Positions 1-11,438 of a stretch of 64,000 bases of DNA are shown here, piece after piece. Position 1 is the first letter of the stretch. Every line of letters starts with the position of its first letter. The position numbers and the translations under genes were made by a program. The DNA comes from Xylaria sp. FL1777 (taxonomy: Eukaryota > Ascomycota > Sordariomycetes > Xylariales > Xylariaceae): positions 1 to 64,000 of the forward strand of contig MU400611.1 in the NCBI GenBank assembly GCA_022578965.1, given 5' to 3'. The notes beneath the pieces were generated by a model. It ran no database searches and was not told the DNA's origin. It saw nothing but the letters and a program-made list of their open reading frames with translations.

Positions 1-164
1 ATAAATAATAAATAATAAATAATAAATAATAAATAATAAATAATAAATAATAAATAATAAATAATAAATAATAAATAATAAATAATAAATAATAAATAAT
101 AAATAATAAATAATAAGTAATAAATAATAAGTAATAAATAATAAGTAATAGTTAATAAATAATA
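1..164. repeat. 7-bp AT-only minisatellite (TAATAAA)n
   Basis: A near-perfect tandem array with a 7 bp period, unit TAATAAA, runs from the window edge to about 117. It then continues in 14 bp steps in which one A is replaced by G (TAATAAG). It probably extends left of the window. The same kind of sequence resumes at 2028, directly after the transposon, so the transposon appears to have landed inside this satellite. The unit is not a recognisable telomere repeat: it is 7 bp long and lacks a G-run. Confidence 0.95.
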
Positions 165-209
165 ACGTGGTTTATAAGCAAGCAATACATTTAAGCAAAC
201 AATGCACTT
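165..209 (+). repeat. Left terminal inverted repeat of the Tc1/mariner-type element
   Basis: Matches the reverse complement of 1983-2027 for about 45 bp. Internal landmarks are TTTATAAGCAA near the tip, ACATTTAAGCAA in the middle and a T-run at the inner edge. The differences are C/T or G/A only. Confidence 0.85.
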
Positions 210-1982
210 TTTATTATGCTATTAGGTTTAATTATTAATAATTTTATAACTAAAGCATTTATTATTAAAAATTAATTAGATTTTAATTTATTATTTATTT
301 TTATATTTTTATTATAAGTTTTTGCATTATAGCTAGTTTTGCTACACTGTTTATATTATTATTAATGTAGCAAACTTAGCTTATTATTACTACGATTTTT
401 TAACGTTTGCAATTATATTAAGTTTTATATATTCTTTTAAGCAATTAAATTAGTTATATTTTTTATAGTAAAACTATCTTTGTTTTATAAGCGCTTTTTT
501 TTACTTTTTTAGCGGTTACTAAGTGCTTTATTTGCTTTATAAAACTTTTAGTTTTTATTGCTTATAAAGGTTAATTAATACGCTAACATTTAATTTAATT
601 TTGCAAGCTAATTAATAGCGTTTAAAATTAGCTTTAAAGAATTTTTTTAGTAATTAAAAATTTAACTTTTAATAAAAATTAACTGCATGCTTATTTTTTT
701 AGTAGTTTTTAACGTATAAAAAACCTAAGGTTTAAGCAAATTAATAGTATTAAAAATTAGCGTTAATAATTATAACTATACATTTAGTTTTAAAATTAAT
801 GCTTGCAAATTATAAAGCATTAATTTTAATCTTTAAAAACTTTTTAAAATATTTAATTTTATAAAAGTAATAAAGTAAGCTTCTTTAAACGTAATAAAAA
901 ACTTAGGCTTAATAATATAGTTAATATATAACTTAATAAATTTGTTAATTTAATAACTATATATTTGTTTTAACAAATTATAAAGCTTAACGTTAAGTAG
1001 TTAAATTAAATATAAAAAATAAAAAAGCAAAACAATAGTTATAATGTTTTATTTTTTATAAAACTTTTTAAACTTAGCTAATATATAACTTTTATACTAG
1101 TTTAGCACTAATAACTAATATATGCTTTTTTATAATAGCTAAATATATTTTTTAAAGTGTTTTACTTATTTTAATTTTATATTATTATTTGTTTATTTAT
1201 TAAAACTAGTATTAATTACTTAATTTGCTAAAAAGTTAATGTTTTTATACTAATGCTAAAAATAAAAAACGCTTTAAAGAATAATATATAAAAAAATAAA
1301 TAAACCGCATAAATTAATAAAACAAATTACTATTAACTATTTTTTATTATTAAGCTATATTACTTTATGCTTTTTATATTAATTAGCGCGTATAATAACT
1401 ATATATAAGCAAATTTAGCTTATTATAAACCTAGTTTTATTAAAGTTTTAAACATTTTTATTTTAAATGCTATATTTTAATTTTATATATATATAACGCT
1501 TAAACCACGCGCTAATAATCTTTAAATCTTTGCATAATGCTCTTTAATAATTGTAAGCATACATAAACTATAATTTAAGCTTTTTATAGCAATTAACAAA
1601 GTTATAAGCTTAATGCTTACTAATAAACAATATATTTTGCAAGTTATATAAAAAATTAACTATATTTTTTATAAAAGCATAAGCAAAAAAATATTCTTGC
1701 TTATTTAAATCAATTATATACTTAATAAAAACATTTTTTTTAATTAAATTAAGTTTATATATATTAGCGCAAGTTTTGTTTTATATAGTACAACCGTTTA
1801 TTTTATAACGTATAATGCTTTTAAGAAATTAATAGATTTTATAAGCACGTTAAATGCTAATTTTTAGCATAGAATTAATAGCTTAAATAGCAAAAAGTAT
1901 TTTAGCTTCTTTAATTTTATTAAATATTATGTTATTAAAGAATTATTACATAATAAAGTTAAAGCAACGCGTTAATAAAAAA

Positions 1983-2027
1983 AAATACGTTGCTTGCTTA
2001 AATGTGTTATTTGCTTATAAACCACAT
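1983..2027 (-). repeat. Right terminal inverted repeat of the Tc1/mariner-type element
   Basis: Partner of 165-209, ending CCACAT before the TA target duplication at 2028-2029. The left tip has ACGTGG where this end, read inward, has ATGTGG; that is a single transition. Confidence 0.85.
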
Positions 2028-2406
2028 TAGCTAATAAATAATAGCTAATAATAATAAATAATAACTAATAATAGTAAATAATAGCTAATAATAATTAATA
2101 ATAGCTTTTATATAAAAAAAAAAACAGAAATTTTATTTAAATTAAAGATTTTTAAGTAATAGTAATAAATGAATAAATAATAATAATAAGTTAATAAATA
2201 ATAGTAATAAATTAATAAATAATAAATTTTATAAAAAAAAATAAAACGGAAATTTTATTAAAGTTAAAAAGTTTTAAATAATAATAATAATAGTAATAAA
2301 TTAATAAATAGCAATAATAAATTAATAAATAATAAAAATAAATTAATAAGTAATAATAATAAATTAATAAGTAATAATAATAAGTTAATAAATAGTAATA
2401 TATATA
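2028..2406. repeat. AT-rich complex satellite, left block
   Basis: Irregular tandem runs of TAATAAATAATA, AATTAATAAATAATA and AGTTAATAAATAATA alternate with a longer segment containing a poly-A run, then AAAAC(A/G)(G/A)AAATTTTATT and a GTTAAAAAGTTTTAAA-like tail (about 2107-2150 and 2221-2275). The same composite unit appears in 4330-4737, so the two blocks look like one satellite opened by the island between them. Confidence 0.85.
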
Positions 2407-4329
2407 TTGTATTACTTAGGATTAACGGCTTTAAAAAGCTATGCTAAAAGCTACTTAATTTTACACATAAGTAAAAATTATGCTAAAGCTAAATAAAAAT
2501 ATTTTTGCTAACTGCTTGCTATTATAACTTATACCTTTTTTATAGCTAACTGTATAAGCGCTACTATTTAGAAATTGCGTTGTTTAATTTTTATTTAATA
2601 TTGCTGCTTTTGTTGCTTATGTTTTTGCTTGCTACGTAAATGTAGCTTTTTGTTATTTAAACTGCTTATTAATAGTTTTTAAACAGGTTTTTTTTAAGTT
2701 AGTTTTAAAGCTTTAGTATATTAGTAATAGTTTGTAATTTTGTTTTTTGCGCAGTTGCTAGCGTAGTTTTTCCTAGTAAGCAACCTTTTAAGCAAATAGT
2801 ATTTTTGCTTGTTAAATTGTTAGCTTTTTGCTTGCATAACATTTTTATAGCAGTAATAGTACATAGTTAGCTTTAAGTTAGCTTTATTATAAATTGCACA
2901 AAGCAGTAAATAAAAGCATTTTTAGCTAGCTTGCGTGCTTAAACAGCTTTTAAGCATTTTACTGTTTAAGCTAAATAGTTGCTTTAACAAAAAAAACACA
3001 TAGCTGCTTTTTTTTTAGTTTGCATAAAGCACAAGTTTGCTTTATTTTTAGCGTGTTTTAAAAATTTATACTAGCTGCATTTTTGCTTGTTTTTATATAT
3101 GCTAACTTAGTAGCTTTATTTTTAGCAGCTATAGCATTAAGTTGCTACTATATTTATAAAGTAAAAAGCTACTTAAAAGTAGCAGTAGTTCTAAAAAAGT
3201 TTATTAGTATATATTATATTTGCATTTTCTATAGTTATAACTTTAATGTATATTAAGCATGTTTTTTGCTTATATTATAGCAAGCAAAGTAAAAAAAACA
3301 GCTTTTTAATTTTTAGCTTTTAGTTAGCTAGCTTTAGTTAAGCTAACATTTTTTTTTTTCTTATTTTTAGCATTTGTTTAATTAGCAGGCCTAAAGCTAC
3401 TAGCTAGTATAGTTAAAAATGCACTTTTGATTTTTTGCTAAACGTTTAATAAGCTTATAACATATTTGCTAGCATTTAGGTTTAAATTTTTTGCTTATTA
3501 AAAATAACTTTTTAATTATTGTTTAATAGTTTATATATTACTTAAACTACGTTTGCTTTTATTGCTTAGTTTAGCTTTTGTACTACAATTAACTTTGTTT
3601 TTACTTTAGCTTTATAGCTAGCAAAAGTTATAATAATAGCCTAATTAAAGTTTATTGCTATAATAGCTTTAAAATAAGTTAGTAAAGCAACACGTAAAAA
3701 TTTTTTACTATTGTTTATTTATAGCGCGTTTGTATAAAACACAAGCTATTAACAAAAAAAGTTAGCAACTTTAGCTTGCTTACTTATGCGATTTTTAAAT
3801 CGTTAAATTTGCATGTATAGCAATTTTACTTTTGCAACAAGCTTTTTTTACTTTGTTAATAACGCTTATAATAAGTTTTAAATAGCATATTTACTACTTT
3901 TATTATTGCTGTTTGCTTATAGCTGCTTATTTATTTGCTAAAAGTAATACGCTTTTAATAACTTTTCGATAACTTAACAAGTGCTATAAATAGTTTGCTT
4001 ATTTAAGTTTTTTTTAAAAAAGATTTTAGCGTTTATTATTGCTTTATTTAGCTTGTTTGCATAGCATTACAAGTTTAACGTTAAGCTTATTGCTAGCTAC
4101 TGCTAGTTTAAGTTTGCACTATTAGCTAATTGCAGCTAATTCTGCATTAAAAAAGTTATGTTATAGTTTTTTGCTTTTTTTATTTTTACTTTTATTTTTT
4201 TTTAGGTTGTTACTTGTATAAGCTTGTTTTATATATAGTAGGTCTCCGTAAGTCTAGTTTTTAAAGCTACGCAAGTGTTCTTGTAAATCTAGCTAGTTAC
4301 AAAGAAAAGCCTCACTATTTATATATTAA
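2407..4329 (-). pseudogene. GC-richer relic island, probable decayed element inside the satellite
   Basis: This block of about 1.9 kb has visibly more GC, CTGC and GCTT words than its flanks and sits between two halves of the same satellite, so it is most likely an insertion. The flanking motif AATAGTAATATATA occurs at both edges (about 2391-2405 and 4334-4347), but it is also satellite-like, so it is weak as a target duplication. No terminal inverted or direct repeats were found. The + strand is T-rich, which in the decodable elements here marks coding on the - strand. On the - strand, around 3700-4260, a Lys/Gln/Leu-rich frame with coiled-coil character can be followed, but its stops are as frequent as chance, so I assign no function. 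It could be a transposon or captured host sequence. Confidence 0.4.
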
Positions 4330-4737
4330 ACTTAATAGTAATATATAAGTTAATAAATAATAAGTTTTATATAAAAAAATAAAACAAAAACTTTATTTAA
4401 GTTAAAAAGTTATAAAAAATAATAATAAATTAATAAATAATAGTAATAAGTTAATAAATAATAGTACAAAAATTAATAAATAATAAATTTTATATAAAAA
4501 AATAAAACAAAAATTTTATTTAAGTTAAAAAGTTATAAAAAGTAATAATAAATTAATAAGTAATAATAATAAGTTAATAAATAATAAAAGTAAATTAATA
4601 AATAATAATAATAAATTAATAAATAATAATAATAAATTAATAAATAATAATATATAAGTTAATAAGTAATAATATATAAGTTAATAAATAATAGATTTTA
4701 TATAAAAAAATAAGCCATAAATTTTATTAAAGTTTAA
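4330..4737. repeat. AT-rich complex satellite, right block
   Basis: Three copies of a composite unit are visible: an A-rich core starting about 4368, 4488 and 4687 (TTTATATAAAAAAATAA followed by AAATTTTATTTAAGTT), separated by TAATAAATTAATAAATAATA runs. Copies differ by transitions and unit number. This is the same family as 2028-2406. Confidence 0.85.
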
Positions 4738-6064
4738 AGTTTTAGCTTTTTTAAAACTTAGCTTAAATGCTATTATATAAGTTGTTTTAGCATTTTTTTT
4801 ATATAAATCTTTTTTTGAAAATAATTAATTTGTAATAAAGCTTTTTATGCTATATTTTTAAGCTAAATAAAATTAATAAATATATAAAAAAGCAAAATAA
4901 GCTTATATATATAAATTTAAGTTATTAAGCTAATTTTTTTAAACTTTATAAGCAAAGCATTAAAGCAATAATAGCTATTTATAAATTAATAGCTATTAAT
5001 AAATTAAAGGCTTTATAATAATAATTAAATTATTTAATTTTTTGCTAGTTATTATATATTATAGTTGCTATAACATAAAATATACTAAGTAAACTTAATA
5101 ATAAAATGCGTAATTTATAAAAAAAAATTAGGTTTATTATAATAAGCGTTAAATTAAATACTTATTAACTGCTAGCTATATTATAAAAAAAAACTAGCTT
5201 TATATTAAATTAAATACTTATTATAAATATAAGCTATTTAATATTTAAATATATTATAATATAAGCTATAAACATTTTAAGTTTTTATAAACTTATATAT
5301 AAAAAAGCACTTAAATCTTTTTTTGTTTTTTATTTTTATATATTTATAAAGCTTGCTTACTTTTTTAAAATACTATTTATTGCTATGTTTGCTTTTATAA
5401 ATATAACTTTTTTAAAGAACTATTTATAGCTTTACTATTTAAAATAACGCAAAAGCTATTAAGCTTATTTTTTAGTTTTAATAGTTATTATTTAAGCTTA
5501 ATATATAGCTAGTTTTTTAGCTAATTATAAATTATAGTAGCAAGAAATACTTTTTTAATAACTATTTTTTTATAAGCATAAATAAAATATTTAATCAGCT
5601 AAGTTTTTTTTTAGGGCTTATATGTTTTATTATTTATTAGCTTTTAAGCAAAAAAGCTATATAATAAACTAATGTTTTAAGAAATAATAAAAAGAAAAAT
5701 TTAAAAAAATAGTTCTTTAATAAAATAAGCTTTGTTTTAACTATTATAATTATTACTACTAATAAGTTTTAGTTTATATAAATAGTTATTATAGCGCAGT
5801 TTACTTTTAGTAAATAATAAAATGCTTTTTTAATAAATAATAAAATTATAGCTATATTAGCAACTTTACTAAAGCTAAAACTTAAGCAGCTTAACTATAA
5901 TTAATTTTTTTATGCTATAAAATTAAATAGCTAACTTTAGCATATAATCATTATTTAGTTAATTTTGTTAATAATTATATATTTGTTTTAAAAATTAAGC
6001 TATATATGTTTAAATATAAATAATTATATAGTAAAACTATAAATAGCTTATTATATTAATTATT
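4738..6064. other. AT-rich DNA with no recognisable gene
   Basis: No LTR, inverted repeat or open frame could be supported. A short duplication, TTAAATTAAATACTTATTA, recurs about 54 bp apart near 5150 and 5204. This sequence and 34095 onward are the two sides of the A1 insertion; the five bases TTATT at 6060-6064 match 34090-34094. Confidence 0.6.
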
Positions 6065-6579
6065 TGTTATAAAATGGGCTAACTAAGCTAGTTAAAAGCT
6101 ATATGTAAAAAGAGCATACGCGGAAAAAATCCCATTTACTAAAAAGATATATATTTAAACCACTATAAAGGTTTAATGCATAAATTCAATAAACTTAAGC
6201 GTTAAATTTATTAAGCCTTAAACTTAACAAACTTAAACGTTAAGTTTATTAAGCTTTAAACTTAAAACAGTATAACGTTAAGTTTATTAAAAAAAGCAAC
6301 GTTTATAAATTATTACTACTGTTTTTTTTATTTATATAATTATATACTTTTTATATTTAGTTATTTATTTAGTTTTAGCTTTTTAGCTATTAACTTTTTA
6401 TAACTATTAAGCACTAATATATTTATTACTTTTAATTTTTTAAGACTTTTATTAATATATAGTAATAAAAGTACTTTAAAAACTTTTTTAATAAATTATT
6501 ACTAAAGATTTTATTATTACTTATAAATTAAAACCTTAAAAGCAAACCTGTTATATTAATATATAATAAGTTTATTATA
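6065..6579 (+). repeat. A1 5' LTR
   Basis: 515 bp, starting TGTTATAAAATGGGC. Aligns without gaps over the stretches compared to the 3' LTR at 33575-34089; the differences seen are transitions only. It contains degenerate internal repeats of the form AAACTTAAGCGTTAA / TTTATTAAGC between about 6190 and 6290. The end has decayed from a CA to a TA terminus. Confidence 0.9.
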
Positions 6580-8100
6580 TTTTAATAGCTCTTTAATTAA
6601 TAAAACTTAATATATAAAACAAGTATTAATATAAAAAAGTTAAATAATAGTTAGTTTATAAAATAAACTTTTAAAAGCATACTTAAAAAATATTTAAAAA
6701 ATAAAAATGTTAACTAGTATTACATAAGTAAACTTTATTTAATAACTAATAAATTAAATTTAAGTTATATTACTAAAAATAAAAAGTTAAAAATTAAGTT
6801 TAAAGATTTTAAAGATTTTTAAAACTAATAATGTATTAAAACAATAAACTTTAATATTTTTACTAGCTATTTTTATTAAAAAAAAAGCAGTAATAAAAAA
6901 AGAAAAATTAAATAATAGTAGTAAAAAAAAGCTAACATTAATATTAATACTATAAAGTAAACTAATTGCTTTAACTTAAAAAATAGCATAAATATTAAGT
7001 ATTATAACTTTTAAACTAGCATAAACGCTAGCTATAATAATTAAAGCAATAATAATAACTATTATAACAATAATAAATTAAGGCTTTAAATAAGTAATTA
7101 TATTATAATTAACCTTTATATTATTATTAGTAAACTTAGCATTTATTTTTATTACTACTATACTAAAAATAATAACTTAAAATAAAAAATCTAACTTTTT
7201 ATTATTATTGCTGCTTTTATTATTAAGATTTTTTATAATATTAAAAATATTAAACTTTAAAAGTTTTAAACTTATTATTTTAAAGCTTTATAATAAATTT
7301 ATAAATATAAAAACTTTTTTAATTTATGTTAAACTTTATTTAAAGTAGCATTTTATTATTATTACAAAAAAAAACTAAAAAGTAATAATTATTTTATAAT
7401 TTTTATTAAAAAAAGTACTAAAATAGTTTTAACTTATTTTAAAGAATTTTTTAAAAGCTAATAAATTAACTAACTTTAAGCTAAAAATAAAAAAGATTTT
7501 TAAAAATTACGTTAAGTTTAAAAATTAAATAAAAGCATTATTTAAAAATATTTAAAAAGCAAAACATATTAAAAAAGCACTTTGTTGCTTAAAACAAATA
7601 AAAGCAATAATAAATTATATTATAAAATTTAAACAATTAATAGTAATTTTAAAATTGCTTAAGCTTATATTGTTTTATTTATTTTATAGTAAACTTAAAA
7701 CTTAAGTTTAAAACAAACTATATAAAATAAATAAACTAGCAAAAATTAATATATATATTAATATAACTATTATAATTAATTAATAATTATTTAATTAATA
7801 CTTTAAAACTAAAAGAACTAAAAAAAATAAAAAAAATAACACTTAAAAAACTGTTAAATAAAGATTTAAACAAATTAGTAAAGTTTAAAAATAATAACTT
7901 TAAAATATATTTAAAGTTAAATGTTATAACTGCAAAAAAAAAAACACTTTTAAAAATAATGCTAATTTAAGAAAAAAAACAAAAAAAAAAGCTACAAAAA
8001 AAAAAAATCTTTTAGCTTAAAAAAAAAATATAAGTTATAAAAGTTCAAAATAATAAAAAACAATAAAGCAACTTAAAAAATATGTTTTTAAAGCAAAAAT
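6580..8100 (+). pseudogene. gag relic of A1 with a decayed CCHC zinc knuckle
   Basis: Region between the 5' LTR and pol, A-rich on the coding strand. The only clear landmark is a retroviral-type zinc knuckle at 7922-7962. Codons for Cys-Tyr-Asn-Cys (TGT TAT AAC TGC, 7922-7933) are followed by an A-run and, one base out of frame, by His-Phe (CAC TTT, 7945-7950) and Cys (TGC, 7960-7962), matching C-x2-C-x4-H-x4-C. The A-run between Cys 2 and His is 11 bases where 12 would keep frame, so there is a 1 bp deletion. The primer-binding site just after 6579 is too decayed to assign to a tRNA. Gag limits are estimated from position only. Confidence 0.65.
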
Positions 8101-9689
8101 ATAAAATTATTATTTTAAATTAAAATAAAAGTGCTATATTAAATAAATTTAAATGCTTTATTTATATAAATTAAAATAAATAAACATGCAAATATTATTT
8201 AAAAGCTTTATAATTATTAAAACAAATTACAAAAAAATATATTTGCTATATAAACAATTAAATTTATTTAATATATAACTTAAAAAAATAGTTTAACTAA
8301 AAATAACAAATAATAAAAAATAATAAGTTAATATAGCTAGTAAACTTATAAAACTATAAAAACTTTAAACTATTAAAGCTTAAAATATAGCTTAAAAAAA
8401 TTATATTTAAAAAAACAAAATTATAACTATAAATAATATAATTATTAAACTAATTATAAACTATTAAAATATTTAGTTGCTAAATAAACTTAAAAAAACA
8501 AAACTTATAAAATTTTAAAGCAAAAATAACTAAAATTAAAAACTATAAAAAATACTACAAAAAAAAAACTAATAAAAATAAACAAAATATTTTTATAGCT
8601 TAAATTGCTTTAAATATAACAAAATAAAAAAGCACTAATAGTTAACATAAAAATTAATATGTTTTAAAAACTAGAACTAATAATTTAACTAATTACTAAA
8701 AATTACTACTATAATAAAACTATAATAAAAAACAATAATAATATTTTATATTTAAAAAATCTAAAACATAATAAAGTATTATAAATTTATTATATAGTAT
8801 ATTATTATTACTAATATTTATTTAATAAACTAAAAAATAATTAGTTTTTTAAACAAATTATAAAAATAAAAATAAAAAACTTTTATAAAAAAAAAAGTTA
8901 ATTATAACTTTAGTTTACTATAAAGATTTACAAGAATTTATAACGTTTAAAAAAAATAATAACTATATTTATAACATTGTTTTAAAGAAATATAAAAACA
9001 ACTACTATAAATATTATTAGCTAATTAAAATATAATTATATTAAAAAATAGTTATAAAAAGCAAAAAAGTTTAAAATTTATAATTTAAAGTTTAATTAAA
9101 AGCAAAAATAAAACTAAATATAACAATATTTAAAGTGCTAACTAAAATAAGTACTTAAATACTTTATAAAGAAAAATTAACAAAAAACAAAATAAATACT
9201 TGCTAAAAAAGCAATAAATAGCTAAAAAAACTAAAGCTTTATAAAAAGTTTAATATAATAACTAAAAAAATTAATTTAAAGTTAAACTTATATATTAAAA
9301 AAAAAAATATAACACTTTAATTAATTTAAAAACGTAAGCTAATATAATTTTACTTAAAGTAGCAAAACAAAATAAAATTCTTTAAAAATATAAGCAAAAG
9401 TCTTAAAAGATTAAAAGATTTAATAAAAGCATTTTTAGCTATAATAATAATTATATACTTAAAAAAACTAAACTTTTTAATATATTTATATAAAAATATA
9501 AAAAATAAATTATATTAAATATTGCTAATATATTTAATTATAACATTATTTTAAAAATACTATAGTTAACAACTAGCAACTTTTTAATTTAATAAAAAGC
9601 AAAAACTATTAATTAAAAAAGCAAGAAATAAAGCAAAAAAATCAAAAAAATCGCAAAAAAAATCCAAAGTAATATACTAAAAGTATATT
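8101..9689 (+). pseudogene. A1 pol relic, spacer/protease portion (unresolved)
   Basis: Lies between the zinc knuckle and the first recognisable reverse transcriptase block, where Ty3/Gypsy elements carry the aspartic protease and the tether to RT. It is very A-rich with poly-Lys-like codons. The protease Asp-Ser/Thr-Gly motif could not be identified in any frame. The equivalent segment of A2 is about 57170-58890 on the - strand. Confidence 0.5.
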
Positions 9690-10112
9690 ATAGATTTTAT
9701 AAGCTATTTAAAAAAAAAAAAAAAAAAAGAACTACTTAAATATAGCTTATAAATTTACTAAATTCTTATTAAAAAAAATATTAACTAAAGTTTTATTAAA
9801 TATACTATATAAGCTTAAATAAAACAAACGCTTTATAGAAATATATTTAAAAAAACTTAGCAAAAGGATTTTTAAAAGAATTTTAGTTATTTGTTAAATA
9901 TTTTATAGTGCTAATACTTAAAATAAAAAATAAAAAACAACTAATTAATAAAAAAAAAAACTAGTATAACAAATAATAATTAATTATTAATTATTAAATA
10001 TAATTACTATTATAAATAAATACTTTTTTACTTTATTAATAACTATAAAAAAAAATATTAGCTAAGCAAAATAGTTTATAGCAATTAATATTTTAAATAA
10101 ATATTATGTTAT
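9690..10112 (+). pseudogene. A1 reverse transcriptase relic, N-terminal half
   Basis: Frames in this stretch recall the start of Gypsy RT. A Leu-Lys-x-Tyr-like motif near 9735 stands where the family has an acidic substrate-entry motif. It is followed by residues matching the family's linker before the fingers, then a block around 10050-10105 reading Ala-Lys-(stop)-Phe-Ile-Ala-Ile-Asn-Ile. The last block corresponds to the palm motif containing the first catalytic Asp, here Asn by a G-to-A change. The coding sequence stops matching A2 at about 10112, where B1 begins, and resumes at about 21705. Stops fit decayed Gln, Trp or Arg codons. Confidence 0.75.
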
Positions 10113-10402
10113 AGCTAAAGGTTTTTTGCATTACGAAGTAATAAGAAAAAAAACCTTATATTAACGTTGTAATAAATAAAACAAAATAAAACGATAAAAT
10201 AAAAAATTAAGAACAAAAAAAAAAAGAAAACGCAGTAGCTTAATGCAGTTAGTTTCTTTAAAAAGGGTTAATTATATATTTTGCAATTTTAAGCGCTTTA
10301 ATTAGCTATAAATAAGCGCACAAAATTAAATTTCTAAAATAATTCAAAACACATAAATAATTTAAGGATTTAAAAAGTAAAAATATAACGCATAACAAAA
10401 AA
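10113..10402. other. Left end of B1, no gene
   Basis: Unique within the window. It opens with an imperfect inverted repeat: AAGGTTTTTTGCATTAC around 10118-10134 pairs loosely with GTAATAAGAAAAAAAACCTT at about 10138-10157. The string GCTAAAGGTTTTTTGC at the junction also occurs near the B2 terminus (about 46401). No coding frame. Confidence 0.45.
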
Positions 10403-10543
10403 AAGCAGCATTAGTTCTAAAAAAGCGCAAGTTTTAAAAACTAGCATAATTAGGATTTTTAATGCAGCTTTTATATCTTTAAGGCAAAAAATGCAGCGTT
10501 AGTTTTAAATAAAGCGTAAGCTTTAATAACTAAACACCTAGTA
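10403..10543. repeat. 88-bp tandem repeat, about 1.6 units
   Basis: The unit starts near AGCAGCATTAG (10403) and repeats at GCAGCGTTAG (about 10492). It includes AACTAGCATAA and CAGCTTTTATATCTTTAAGG. The same unit recurs at 11214-11432 and inverted at 46976-47150, always next to or near a U repeat. Confidence 0.75.
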
Positions 10544-11037
10544 TTAAAGCGTAAAGCTACAAATGTACTACATTAATTGCTTTTGCTTTATTAAACTTTT
10601 TTAATAATAATAAAAGCAATAGCTTAAATAATAACGTTAAAACTTTTAGTAAGTATTTTATTATAAAAAAAGCTAAAGTTATAGCTATAATATTAACGCT
10701 TTAAAAAAATAACAAAAATATTATTGCTTTTAGCTGTACTTTTACTAAAATAATTACTAGTATTTTTATTATTATAGTAGCTTTTTAAGCTATAAATGCT
10801 TTTATTTTTAGTAATAGTATAAGCACTTTAGCTATACTATTTTTTAGCAAAATATTTAACTATAAAGCTTAAATAAGCATTATTTATAGCATATAATATT
10901 ATGCTTAAGCTATTAAACTTACTACTAATTTAACGTTTATAAAAGAAAAGTTTAAAATTAATATAAATCTTTTTTTTAGCTTTATAAATAGTTATAGCTT
11001 TAATAAAAAAAACTATTTTAATAATAAAAAGATTTAA
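10544..11037 (+). repeat. Dispersed repeat U, copy U1
   Basis: A 494 bp repeat from TTAAAGCGTAAAGCT to AAAAAGATTTAA. It matches 14939-15420 (U2) in direct orientation, 21443-21704 (U3, right part only) and 46351-46975 (U4, inverted). U1 is preceded by the 88 bp repeat, as U4 is. After the shared GATTTAATGTTT the copies diverge: U3 and U4 continue into the B terminus, U1 and U2 do not. Its nature is unknown; it could be an LTR, a non-autonomous element or a B subterminal block. Confidence 0.8.
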
Positions 11038-11213
11038 TGTTTTGTTTTATTTAAAACATTTTTGCTTGTACTATTTTTAATAAAACAAATAATAAAATTT
11101 TTTAATGCTTAATTTATTTTTAGCACTTATTTTAGATTTTATTTTATAGGTTTAGCTTTTAATTTTATTAGTACGTTTGCAAACATATTTATAAGTGTTT
11201 AATAGTAAAAACA
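11038..11213. other. Short spacer between U1 and 88-bp repeats
   Basis: AT-rich, no gene or repeat recognised. Confidence 0.5.
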
Positions 11214-11432
11214 AAAATTGTTATAACTAGGATTTTTATTATAGCTTATATATTTTTAAAATAAAAAAAGTAGCATTAGTTTTAAATAAAATTCAGATTT
11301 TAATAACTAGCATAACTAGAATTTTTACTGCAGCTTTTATATTTTTAAAGCAAAAAAAGCAGCGTTAGTTTTAAATAAAACGCAAGTTTTAATAACTAAT
11401 ATAACTAGAATTTTTACTACAGCTTTTAACCT
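11214..11432. repeat. 88-bp tandem repeat, about 2.5 units
   Basis: Units recognised by AACTAG(G/A)ATTTTTA, then (G/C)(C/T)AGCTT and GCAGCGTTAGTTTTAAATAAAA, with starts about 90 bp apart. Variation between units is mostly transitions. Same family as 10403-10543. Confidence 0.75.
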
Positions 11433-11438
11433 TTTTTT

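Larger units (their letters stand above)
165..2027. mobile_element. Tc1/mariner-type DNA transposon relic
   Basis: A 1,863 bp element is flanked by a TA on each side (163-164 and 2028-2029), the target duplication expected of Tc1/mariner/pogo transposons. Its ends form an inverted repeat of about 45 bp beginning ACGTGGTTTATAAGC on the left and ATGTGGTTTATAAGC on the right when reverse-complemented. The roughly eight mismatches between the two arms are all transitions. The length suits a single-gene fungal element with a transposase of about 500 residues, but no open frame survives and I could not recover a DDE/DDD motif. Superfamily assignment therefore rests on the TA duplication, the inverted repeats and the length. 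Confidence 0.82.

Noticed and set aside
1..164. Telomere repeat
   Set aside because: The 7 bp unit TAATAAA has no G-rich strand and is not a simple transition derivative of TTAGGG.
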